Assembly (NCBI GenBank): GCA_029259835.1
Contig: JAJDEL010000687.1
Span: 1-13,986, forward strand
Direction: 5' to 3'
Source of the DNA: Planctomicrobium sp.
GTDB taxonomy: Bacteria > Planctomycetota > Planctomycetia > Planctomycetales > Planctomycetaceae
Length of the DNA stretch: 13,986 nt
Program-made: the position numbers and the translations under genes
The notes under the pieces: generated by a model
The model's database searches: none
Seen by the model: only the letters and a program-made list of their open reading frames with translations
Told to the model about the DNA's origin: nothing
Shown here: positions 6,901-13,986 of the stretch, piece by piece
Layout: each line of letters opens with the position of its first letter
Position numbering within the stretch: position 1 is the first letter of the stretch

Positions 6901-7917
6901 ATGATTCCCGTTGAAACCACACCAACAACGCGCTGGCAAGAACTGAGCCAGAAAATTCTCTCCGGCGAAACCCTCACGCGTGAGCAAGGGACGGAGATCT
7001 TACGCTCTTCAGACGAAGAACTGCTCGATCTTCTGGCGGCAACATATACGGTACGTCGAACTCATTTCGGTAACAAAATTCAGCTTTACTATCTCAAAAA
7101 TGCGAAAAGCGGACTTTGCCCTGAAGATTGTGGTTATTGCTCGCAGTCCATTGTTTCTGATGCCCCCATCGAAAAATACACGATTGCGAACGAGCGTGTG
7201 CTACTTGAAGGTGCACAAAAAGCTGCGGAAACTCAGGCTAGAACATACTGTATCGTCGCCAGCGGACGCGGACCGACCGACCGCGAAGTTGATCACGTTT
7301 GCGATGTCGTTCAGAAGATTAAAAACGAACATGGCTTGCACATTTGTGCGTGTCTCGGACTACTCAAACCAGATCAGGCACAGCGTCTGGCAGATGCAGG
7401 TGTTGACCGGATCAATCACAACTTGAACACATCCCGCCGTTACTATCAGGAAATTTGCACAACGCACACCTACCAGGATCGACTCGACACATTGCAAGTT
7501 GCACAGAAAGCAGGGATGGAATTGTGCAGCGGTTTAATTGCCGGAATGGGAGAGACCGAAGAAGACCTCATCGATACCGTGTTTGAGTTGCAATCGCTCG
7601 ATGTGAAGTCCATTCCGGTGAATTTTTTGAATTCCATCGATGGAACTCCTCTTGAAAACAGAGAAGACCTCAACCCGCGTCAATGCTTACGCATTCTTTG
7701 TCTTCTTCGATTGGCACATCCTGATACAGAAATACGCATTGCCGGTGGGCGAGAAATCAATATGCGTTCAATGCAGGCAATGGGTCTTTACGCGGCGAAT
7801 TCAATGTTCGTCAGTGACTACCTGACAACTTCAGGACAAACACCAGAAGAAGATTTCGAAATGGTCAAAGACCTCGGCTTCGAAGTCGTCATTGGCGGTC
7901 ACGAAATGAGTGCGTAA
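6901..7917 (+). CDS. bioB: Biotin synthase BioB
   Basis: A radical S-adenosylmethionine enzyme that inserts sulfur into dethiobiotin, the last step of biotin synthesis, in the cytoplasm. The radical-SAM [4Fe-4S] cysteines are C73, C77 and C80 in GLCPEDCGYCSQS. Residues matching the [2Fe-2S] ligands of E. coli BioB are also present: C117 (TYCIVASG), C149 (HICACLG), C209 (ELCSGLIAGMGET) and R279 (IRIAGGRE). Other family blocks are NHNLNTS, TYQDRLDTL, GTPLEN and the C-terminal YLTTSGQTPEEDFEMV. Length (338 aa) is normal. The start at 6901 has no Shine-Dalgarno; no better in-frame start is obvious. No other bio gene is adjacent, so biotin genes are probably scattered in this genome. Confidence 0.96.
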   Translation: MIPVETTPTTRWQELSQKILSGETLTREQGTEILRSSDEELLDLLAATYTVRRTHFGNKIQLYYLKNAKSGLCPEDCGYCSQSIVSDAPIEKYTIANERVLLEGAQKAAETQARTYCIVASGRGPTDREVDHVCDVVQKIKNEHGLHICACLGLLKPDQAQRLADAGVDRINHNLNTSRRYYQEICTTHTYQDRLDTLQVAQKAGMELCSGLIAGMGETEEDLIDTVFELQSLDVKSIPVNFLNSIDGTPLENREDLNPRQCLRILCLLRLAHPDTEIRIAGGREINMRSMQAMGLYAANSMFVSDYLTTSGQTPEEDFEMVKDLGFEVVIGGHEMSA

Positions 7918-7948
7918 GGAAGCAAAATCTGAAAGAGTAAAATCACTT

Positions 7949-7977
7949 TTTGCCACACACTTGAACTGTGTGGCAAA
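7949..7977. other. Stem-loop just upstream of the lhr start
   Basis: TTTGCCACAC (7949-7958) and GTGTGGCAAA (7968-7977) form a perfect 10-bp stem that can extend by one A-T pair around a 7-base loop. It lies between bioB (stop 7915-7917) and the ATG of the helicase gene at 7998. No T-run follows on either strand, so it is a poor intrinsic terminator. The right arm also begins a palindrome GCAAAGCTTTGC (7973-7984), and its GCAAA can pair instead with TTTGC (7992-7996) just before the start codon. It may be an mRNA-processing or translation-control element, or a weak transcription stop. Confidence 0.5.
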
Positions 7978-7997
7978 GCTTTGCTGCAAGTTTTGCA

Positions 7998-10900
7998 ATG
8001 TCGAACAATGCCATAGTCAATGACGATGCGTTGTCTCTGTTTCACCCGGTGATTCAGGATTGGTTCCGCTCTCGCTTCAAGCATCCGACCGAACCGCAAC
8101 TGCAAGGCTGGCCCCACATTGCAAACGGGGAAAACACTCTCATCGCCGCTCCAACTGGTAGCGGAAAAACCTTGACCGCATTTCTGGCAATCATTGATCG
8201 ATTGTTCCGCGCTGCACTCAACAGTGATCTCGACGATGGATTGCAAGTGGTCTATCTGTCGCCTTTACGAGCGCTTTCGAATGACATGGAGCGTAACCTG
8301 ACCGCGCCATTGAAAGAAATCCATGAACTCGCAACGGCTCAGGGGTTACAGGTACCTCTGATAAAAGTCGGGCTTCGGACTGGCGATACACCTTCGCATC
8401 GCCGTGCAGCGATGACGAAAAAGCCGCCACACATTCTGGTGACAACTCCGGAGTCTCTGTTTCTGCTGCTCACTGCAGAAAAGAGTCGAGAGACATTGCG
8501 AACGGTGAAGGCAGTCATTGTCGATGAAATCCATGCACTCGTGCGAGACAAACGCGGTTCTCACCTCGCACTCTCGATGGAACGGCTCGAAGCATTAACT
8601 CCAACCCCTTTACAGCGAATCGGTCTCTCCGCAACACAAAAACCAATCTCGCGTATGGCGGAGTTTTTAATTGGCAGTCGTCAAACCTCGTACGAGGAAG
8701 AAGGCAAACTCAATTGCAAAATTGTCGATGTCGGTCATACCCGTGATCTCGATCTCGCAGTCGAAGTTCCACCGAGTGAACTCTCCTGTGTCTGTTCACA
8801 CGAGCAATGGGCGGAAGTGAACAATCGAATTGTAGAACTGATCAATGGACACCGTAGTACGTTGATCTTTGTGAACACGCGGCGACTTGCCGAACGGGTC
8901 ACGCATCAATTGTCACAAATTCTCGGTGAAGAATCAGTCGGCAGTCATCACGGATCGCTTTCGAAAGAGTTGCGGCACAGTACGGAACAACGGCTGAAAT
9001 CGGGTGAACTCAAAGCCGTTGTTGCGACGGCATCACTCGAACTCGGTATCGACGTTGGTTACATCGATCTCGTGATTCAAATCGGCTCTCCGCGAGCGAT
9101 AGCTTCGTTCTTGCAAAGAATCGGTCGATCCGGTCACGCACTTGGACTTGTCCCGAAAGGACGCCTGTTCGCTCTGACACGCGATGAGCTTGTCGAGTGT
9201 ATGGGACTCATCAGAGCAGTGAAGGCGGGACGACTCGATGTCACGACGATTCCCGATGCGCCTCTCGATATTCTTTCTCAGCAAATCGTCGGAGAAATCG
9301 CCAACGAGGAATGGGATGTTGATGAACTCTTCAACTGCTTTACAAATGCCTGGCCGTATCGCAATTTATCGCGTGAGAGTTTTAATGCCATCCTGGGAAT
9401 CCTTAACAACGGATTGACTGAACATGGCGGTCGCGGGCAGGCACTCGTGCATCACGATCATGTGAACGGTCGTCTCAAAGCTCGGAAGGCATCTCGACTC
9501 ATCGCGCTGAACAACTCCGGGGCAATTGCGGAGATTGATTCTGTGCGTGTCATCTTGGAAGACGAAAACACAGTCGTCGGTTCGGTTGATGAAGACTTCG
9601 CAATCGAAAGTTCAGGCGGTGATATCTTTCTACTCGGTAACTCCTCGTGGCGAATCATCAGACTGCGTGGCAACGATCTTATCGTCGCCGATGCACATGG
9701 CGCACCTCCTACGATTCCGTTTTGGAGAGGCGAGGCACCTGGGAGAACGATTGAACTTTCCGAGGAAGTTTCCAATCTCAGAGAGGATATCGAAAAGCGG
9801 CTGATCGCCATCGATAAAGAGCGTGAAAGTCTCGATGAACCGGCAGAAAGTGGAGATCAGGACCGCCCCTCTCACTGGAAGCCGATTGCCGACTGGCTAC
9901 AGACGGAAACAGAATGCAACGATATCGCCGCGTGGCAAATTGTTGTTTATCTCGCCGCTCAAAGAGCAGCTCTTGGAGTCATTCCAACGACTCGCAAAGT
10001 CGTCTTCGAACGCTTCTTCGATGAATCCGGCGGAATGCAACTGGTCGTGCATGCCCCGTTTGGAGGCCGCATAAATCGTGCCTGGGGCCTGGCTTTTCGT
10101 AAGCGGTTTTGCCGGTCATTCGATTTTGAATTACAAGCATCCGCAGACGATGACGGCTTTATCCTCTCGCTCGGTCCGCAGCATAGTTTCCCAATTGAAA
10201 CTCTGTTCCCAATGATGCGACCTGACAATGCTCAAAATCTTCTTGAGCAAGCACTCCTGATCATGCCGATGCTCCACCTTCGTTGGCGCTGGAATGTTAC
10301 ACGAGCCTTATTTGTCGCCCGCCGGAAAAATGGAAAGAAAGTTCCACCAGCTTTACAACGCTTTCGAACTGAAGACTTGCTGACGGCTGTCTTCCCGAAG
10401 TTGACCGGTTGTCAGGAAAATATTGTCGGTGACCACGAAATTCCAGACCATCCACTTGTCCAACAAACAATGCAGGATTGCCTTCATGAGGCACTCGACA
10501 TCGACGGACTCATTGATGTTCTTGAGAGAGTCGATGCCGAAGAAATCACATACATCGGTCGCGACACACGCGAACCTTCGCCGTTTGCTTATGAGTTATT
10601 GAACGCGAATCCGTATGCGTTTCTCGATGGAGGGGAGCTTCAGGAACGCCGCGCGCGAGCCGTCGCAACACGCAGGTCGATGAACGTCGAAAGCGTCCGC
10701 GATCTCGGTCGACTTGATCTCCAGGCGATCTTGTCAGTTGTGAATGAAGTTCAACCACTCATTCGTAATGAAGATGAACTCCACGATGCTCTGGTCAGTC
10801 GTTTTCTGATTCCAGTCTGCGATGACGTGAAAGAGAACTCGCAGCGACTCTGTATTAAGTCCGATGCCTATCTTGAAGCCCTGCAAGATCTCAGTGATGT

Positions 10901-12554
10901 TGGGCGGATTATTAAAGTAACAGGCGATGGAGGTTTTTTAGGTTGGGTTCCAGTTGAACAATGGCCAGCGGTTTCGCTCGTTTGGAAAAACTTGAAAACA
11001 GACCGTGAGTTTACGGTTCCAGAAACCGTTCGGCAGGAATGGAACGACGTCGATGCACTTGTCGCTCTCTTGCGAGGACTGATCGAAACCAGCGGACCAG
11101 TCACGGCGGTCGAGATTGCTGACGTGCTACACCTTCCGGTCAATCGCGTCTTCGCAAGTTTGATCGCTTTGGAAGGAGAAGGAATTGTCTTGCGCGGACG
11201 ATTCCTCAATTACGATCCTGATATCGATAGTGAATCCGAACAGATCGAGTGGTGCCATCGGCGGTTGCTCGCCCGAATTCACCGTCGCACAATTTCCGGA
11301 CTCCGGCGTGAAATCGAAGCGGTTGAAATACCTGTCTATCAACAATTTCTGGCACGCCATCATGGGGCCGTAGCAGGTTGTCGCCGCCAAGGTTCAGATG
11401 GAGTCTTCGACGCCATCGTCCAGTTGCAAGGGTTGGACCTCTCTTCGGCAGCCTGGGAAGAGAGTATGTTTCCGCTGCGAGTTGAAAGTTACCAATCCGC
11501 GTGGCTGGACGAACTCTGCCTGACTGGCGATATCGGCTGGGGAAGACTTGACCCGGTGACGAAAAAACGAACAGCGACATCAGGTCGCCCGATGGCCTCA
11601 GTCACACGGGCAGTCCCGATATCGTTTTATCTACGTGAAGATCTTGCTTGGGTCTCTCATAAAACGCACGAGCGCGTTCTCGAAAACTTAAGCGAATCGT
11701 CATTAGAAATCCTTGACCTTCTCAAAGCTCAGGGAGCTTTGTTCGCTCGTGATCTATTGAGTCAAACAAATTTGCTCCCATCGCAATTGGATGAATTACT
11801 GGGAGAACTCGTCGCGCACGGCTGGCTCACTGCAGATGGCTTTGCTGGTTTGCGCAAGTTGACGGAAACTCAATCGGACAAGAAAAGATCGCGTCGTCGG
11901 TTGGGTTTACAGCGCGAGCGGAAGCCGGTTACAAACATTGGTCGTTGGGCATTGTGGCAAACTGGAGAGAGCACGCTCTCACAAGAGGAGATCACCGAGC
12001 AATGGGCGTGGCAACTGATTCGTCGCTGGGGTGTTGTCTTTCGTGATCTGGTTCTCCGCGAGCCGCTCTCGCCTCAATGGTGGGAATTACTCCGCGTCTA
12101 TCGCCGACTCGAAGCACGAGGAGAAATTCGTGGCGGGCGATTCATACAAGGTGTTGGTGGCGAACAGTTCGCAACCGGAGAAGCAGTTCGAGAGTTGCGG
12201 TCCATTCGAGATACTGACAACCCACCAGAACTGACGATTGTCTCCGCCGCCGACCCACTGAATCTGACCGGCATCATCGGTTCCGGTAAACGAATTCCCG
12301 GCCTCGCAGTCAACCGAGTGGGATACCTCGATGGTCAAGTTGTTAGTTGGAAGAAAGGAGAGGAAACTTGGCTCGCCGAAGAGATAAACACTACTCATCG
12401 ACAAGAAATCGAACGCAGTTTCGGTCTTCGTTCCAAAGGAACTCCTGCGGAAACTCCAGTCGAGAAGTCAGATTCCAAACAAAAGAAGAAAAAGAAACGC
12501 CGCCCCCGCCCCAATCGCGACGGCTCCGGTATCCCGAAGCCGTTCCCGTTTTAG
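7998..12554 (+). CDS. lhr: Lhr-type large ATP-dependent helicase
   Basis: A superfamily 2 helicase of about 1518 residues, close to the 1538 of E. coli Lhr, so it is the long form. Lhr proteins are 3'-5' DNA translocases/helicases tied to DNA repair. Motifs in ATG-7998 numbering: Walker A APTGSGKT (51-58), YLSPLRALSND (86-96), TTPESL (149-154), Walker B VDEIHAL (175-181), SAT (211-213), IFVNTRRLAERV (290-301), ATASLELGIDVG (343-354) and QRIGRSGH (373-380). The core is followed by winged-helix and Lhr-specific domains. The last 600 or so residues match the extended C-terminal region, linked in E. coli to uracil-DNA glycosylase activity, ending in a SAADPLNLTGIIGSGKRIPG block and a basic tail (KQKKKKKRRPRP). 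A GTG at 7968 would add ten residues but lies inside the 7949-7977 stem; ATG 7998 is preferred though it has no clear ribosome binding site. Confidence 0.93.
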   Translation: MSNNAIVNDDALSLFHPVIQDWFRSRFKHPTEPQLQGWPHIANGENTLIAAPTGSGKTLTAFLAIIDRLFRAALNSDLDDGLQVVYLSPLRALSNDMERNLTAPLKEIHELATAQGLQVPLIKVGLRTGDTPSHRRAAMTKKPPHILVTTPESLFLLLTAEKSRETLRTVKAVIVDEIHALVRDKRGSHLALSMERLEALTPTPLQRIGLSATQKPISRMAEFLIGSRQTSYEEEGKLNCKIVDVGHTRDLDLAVEVPPSELSCVCSHEQWAEVNNRIVELINGHRSTLIFVNTRRLAERVTHQLSQILGEESVGSHHGSLSKELRHSTEQRLKSGELKAVVATASLELGIDVGYIDLVIQIGSPRAIASFLQRIGRSGHALGLVPKGRLFALTRDELVECMGLIRAVKAGRLDVTTIPDAPLDILSQQIVGEIANEEWDVDELFNCFTNAWPYRNLSRESFNAILGILNNGLTEHGGRGQALVHHDHVNGRLKARKASRLIALNNSGAIAEIDSVRVILEDENTVVGSVDEDFAIESSGGDIFLLGNSSWRIIRLRGNDLIVADAHGAPPTIPFWRGEAPGRTIELSEEVSNLREDIEKRLIAIDKERESLDEPAESGDQDRPSHWKPIADWLQTETECNDIAAWQIVVYLAAQRAALGVIPTTRKVVFERFFDESGGMQLVVHAPFGGRINRAWGLAFRKRFCRSFDFELQASADDDGFILSLGPQHSFPIETLFPMMRPDNAQNLLEQALLIMPMLHLRWRWNVTRALFVARRKNGKKVPPALQRFRTEDLLTAVFPKLTGCQENIVGDHEIPDHPLVQQTMQDCLHEALDIDGLIDVLERVDAEEITYIGRDTREPSPFAYELLNANPYAFLDGGELQERRARAVATRRSMNVESVRDLGRLDLQAILSVVNEVQPLIRNEDELHDALVSRFLIPVCDDVKENSQRLCIKSDAYLEALQDLSDVGRIIKVTGDGGFLGWVPVEQWPAVSLVWKNLKTDREFTVPETVRQEWNDVDALVALLRGLIETSGPVTAVEIADVLHLPVNRVFASLIALEGEGIVLRGRFLNYDPDIDSESEQIEWCHRRLLARIHRRTISGLRREIEAVEIPVYQQFLARHHGAVAGCRRQGSDGVFDAIVQLQGLDLSSAAWEESMFPLRVESYQSAWLDELCLTGDIGWGRLDPVTKKRTATSGRPMASVTRAVPISFYLREDLAWVSHKTHERVLENLSESSLEILDLLKAQGALFARDLLSQTNLLPSQLDELLGELVAHGWLTADGFAGLRKLTETQSDKKRSRRRLGLQRERKPVTNIGRWALWQTGESTLSQEEITEQWAWQLIRRWGVVFRDLVLREPLSPQWWELLRVYRRLEARGEIRGGRFIQGVGGEQFATGEAVRELRSIRDTDNPPELTIVSAADPLNLTGIIGSGKRIPGLAVNRVGYLDGQVVSWKKGEETWLAEEINTTHRQEIERSFGLRSKGTPAETPVEKSDSKQKKKKKRRPRPNRDGSGIPKPFPF

Positions 12555-12581
12555 AACAAGTCCAGTAGTAGCACTTGTTTT
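12555..12581 (+). terminator. Weak candidate terminator after lhr
   Basis: Directly after the TAG stop, AACAAGT (12555-12561) can pair with ACTTGTT (12573-12579) around an 11-base loop, and the right arm runs into TTTT (12578-12581). The stem is short and AT-rich, so termination would be weak. Confidence 0.3.
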
Positions 12582-12603
12582 GTGAAATCGTGTTTGAAAG
12601 ACC

Positions 12604-12682
12604 TGAGCCGAACGCGATAGCGTCGGGCGTATTACCAGAAAGCGTTGTCCTGCAAAGGCCCGTGGCTAGCGCCATCGGCTCA
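12604..12682. repeat. Second GGCGCTAGCC-family inverted repeat (degenerate)
   Basis: The left arm (12604-12628, starting TGAGCCGA) and right arm (12658-12682, ending TCGGCTCA) are reverse complements at about 20 of 25 positions, around a 29-base centre. The right arm read on the minus strand contains AGCCG, a short spacer and GGCGCTAGCC, the same order as the left arm of the element at 2294-2369. The left arm has drifted more. It lies between two co-directional genes (lhr and the cytochrome-domain gene), so it is not restricted to convergent gene ends. It may act as an mRNA-end hairpin. Confidence 0.65.
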
Positions 12683-12756
12683 TTAGGTAACCGAAAGTCT
12701 ATTTCAAATCGCGTGCTAATCTGCTGTACGACGAAGAACTGCCGAGTTCTCAAAAC

Positions 12757-12764
12757 AGAGGAGG
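12757..12764 (+). promoter_or_regulatory. Strong Shine-Dalgarno ahead of a leader ORF
   Basis: AGAGGAGG is the best ribosome binding site seen in the window. It lies nine bases before ATG 12774, which opens a 16-codon ORF, and is too far (40 or more bases) from the start of the cytochrome-domain gene to serve it directly. Confidence 0.55.
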
Positions 12765-12773
12765 ATTTTTGAA

Positions 12774-12824
12774 ATGAGATGCTATACTGTATCAGTCTGT
12801 ATTCATGTTTCTCAGCGGTCATGA
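12774..12824 (+). CDS. Possible 16-codon leader peptide (MRCYTVSVCIHVSQRS)
   Basis: A tiny ORF that directly follows the strong ribosome binding site at 12757-12764 and stops (TGA 12822-12824) one base before ATG 12826 of the PSCyt1-DUF1549 gene. This spacing fits translational coupling: ribosomes loaded at the good site finish the leader and restart on the main gene, which has no Shine-Dalgarno of its own. The peptide matches nothing I know and has no run of one regulatory amino acid. It could instead be chance, or a sign of an N-terminal frameshift in the main gene. Confidence 0.35.
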   Translation: MRCYTVSVCIHVSQRS

Positions 12825-12825
12825 C

Positions 12826-13986
12826 ATGCGTTTCGATATCAATAAATACTTAGTAGTCACTCTCTCGTTTTTGAGCTTTTGTTCCATTGGCTGGGCAGAG
12901 GAGAAAGCAGAGCGTCCTGTGGCGTCAGCAGAGGGGATCGAATATTTCGAAAAGAAAGTTCGACCGCTGTTGGTCAAACATTGCTATTCATGCCACTCCA
13001 GTGATGCGAAAACCGTTCATGGTGGATTGAAGCTGGACACAGCTCACGATTTCTTTGAAATTGGTGGTGACAGCGGAGCCATCGTGATCCCAGGCAAGCC
13101 GGAAGAAAGTTTGCTCATTGCTGCAATTCGTTATGGAGACGATGCCGATACACAGATGCCTCCGAAAGGGAAAATCTCTGATGCTGAAATCGCAGAACTG
13201 ACTGCCTGGGTCAAACGCGGAGCACCATTTCCAGCTGATACAAATCCAGTCGCACGGGAAAGCACAGAAATCGATTTTGCAGTGGCAAAAAAGTTCTGGT
13301 CATTCGTGCCAGTCGAAAAACAAGCCGACCCTGCGATTGAACATTCCAACTGGCCGCAGGAGCGACTCGACCGCTTTGTGTTGGCGGCAATGGAGCGGGA
13401 ACAACTTTCTCCTGCCCCTGAAGCCAACCGGGCAACATTGATTCGTCGACTCACATACGACCTCACTGGACTGCCACCGACGCCCGATGAAGTCGAAGCA
13501 TTCGTGAACGACACATCTCCGAATGCCTACGAAAAACAGGTCGACCTTCTGCTACAACGTCCACAGTTTGGAGAGCGTTGGGCGCGCGTTTGGTTGGACT
13601 TGGCTCGATACACAGACCGGACTGCAAGTTGGCTGGATTCCAAAGGTGAGGCACACCTCTATCGAGATTGGGTCGTGCAGGCGATGAATGACGATGTCCC
13701 TTACGACGAATTCATCCATCGCCAACTTGCGACCGACCTGATGCCGGAAACGGGCCCGGAAGATTCCCCCGCCCTCGGATTCATTGGGTTAAGTCCGACT
13801 TATTGGAAGGAACTCAAGCTTCCGTCCGAAATTATTAAAGTGATCGTCGCTGATGAATGGGAAGAACGTGTCGACGTCGTCTCGCGAACATTTCTCGGAC
13901 TCACGGTCGCCTGCGCTCGCTGTCACAATCACAAATTCGATCCCGTCACGATGCAAGACTACTACGCCTTGGCAGGCGTCTTCGCC
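12826..13986 (+). CDS. Exported PSCyt1-DUF1549 (PSCyt2) protein, partial at 3' end
   Basis: 387 residues are visible; the gene runs off the right edge. The signal peptide is MRFDINK then VVTLSFLSFCSIGWA (cleavage near residue 24). Residues about 38-135 form the planctomycete cytochrome c-like domain: the haem-attachment motif CYSCH is at 53-57 and the candidate Met ligand is M111 in QMPPKG. From about 178 the DUF1549 domain begins (LDRFVLAAM, LIRRLTYDLTGLPPT, FGERWARVWLDLARY, DVPYDEFIHRQLATDL). It includes a second CxxCH in CARCHNHKFDP (363-371), which is typical of this family. A C-terminal DUF1553 domain is expected beyond the window. These proteins are abundant in planctomycetes; their role is not established, though links to periplasmic redox or polysaccharide breakdown have been proposed. 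An in-frame ATG at 12805 would add seven residues and gives a poorer signal peptide. Confidence 0.9.
   Translation, partial: MRFDINKYLVVTLSFLSFCSIGWAEEKAERPVASAEGIEYFEKKVRPLLVKHCYSCHSSDAKTVHGGLKLDTAHDFFEIGGDSGAIVIPGKPEESLLIAAIRYGDDADTQMPPKGKISDAEIAELTAWVKRGAPFPADTNPVARESTEIDFAVAKKFWSFVPVEKQADPAIEHSNWPQERLDRFVLAAMEREQLSPAPEANRATLIRRLTYDLTGLPPTPDEVEAFVNDTSPNAYEKQVDLLLQRPQFGERWARVWLDLARYTDRTASWLDSKGEAHLYRDWVVQAMNDDVPYDEFIHRQLATDLMPETGPEDSPALGFIGLSPTYWKELKLPSEIIKVIVADEWEERVDVVSRTFLGLTVACARCHNHKFDPVTMQDYYALAGVFA

Noticed and set aside
7968..7997. GTG start for the helicase adding ten residues
   Set aside because: The added residues (MWQSFAASFA) are encoded by the right arm of a hairpin and repeated TTTGC/GCAAA sequence and have no ribosome binding site; ATG 7998 is simpler.
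8218..12404. Many short minus-strand open frames opposite the helicase gene
   Set aside because: All fall within one long, motif-rich coding frame and show no domain, start signal or operon logic.
1..13986. A defence island, phage, secondary-metabolite or mobile-element system
   Set aside because: No transposase, integrase, toxin-antitoxin pair, CRISPR repeat, nuclease partner or biosynthetic cluster is visible. The Lhr helicase stands alone and matches the conserved long form, so a defence role is not supported.

Overview
The window looks like ordinary chromosome from a member of the Planctomycetota, probably a moderate-GC lineage of the Planctomycetaceae/Gimesia type. Three things point there. 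The gene cut at the right edge has the planctomycete-type layout of a c-type cytochrome domain followed by DUF1549 (PSCyt1/PSCyt2). There is a Ser/Thr kinase with the N-terminal helical lead-in and 'SGSFARVYRA' style loop I associate with planctomycete kinases. Intergenic inverted repeats carry a GGCGCTAGCC core. Genus assignment is inference from recall. I saw no tRNA, rRNA, CRISPR array, transposase, integrase or prophage gene.

Left part (1-2400): a partial HAD phosphatase on the minus strand diverges from a small tandem-ACT-domain protein on the plus strand, with a plausible promoter between them. A secreted or membrane-anchored TPR protein follows. It ends at a long imperfect hairpin that separates it from the convergent minus-strand operon.

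Middle (2395-4886, minus strand): a Ser/Thr protein kinase with a degenerate C-terminal receiver-like domain overlaps, by four bases (TTGA), an EpmA-type elongation factor P lysyl-transferase. The two are probably co-translated. A 371-bp divergent intergenic region with TTGAATC/GATTCA repeats leads to the plus-strand genes.

Right part (5258-13986, plus strand): a secreted DUF3500 protein, a single-domain CheY-like response regulator, biotin synthase BioB, a full-length Lhr-type helicase (about 1518 aa), and the 5' part of a secreted PSCyt1-DUF1549 protein. A second GGCGCTAGCC repeat, a strong ribosome binding site and a 16-codon leader ORF precede that last gene.

I do not see a clearly new multi-gene system. 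The observations most worth a second look are the kinase/pseudo-receiver fusion coupled to epmA, the pair of related hairpin repeats, the leader ORF before the cytochrome-domain gene, and the conserved histidine clusters in the DUF3500 protein.
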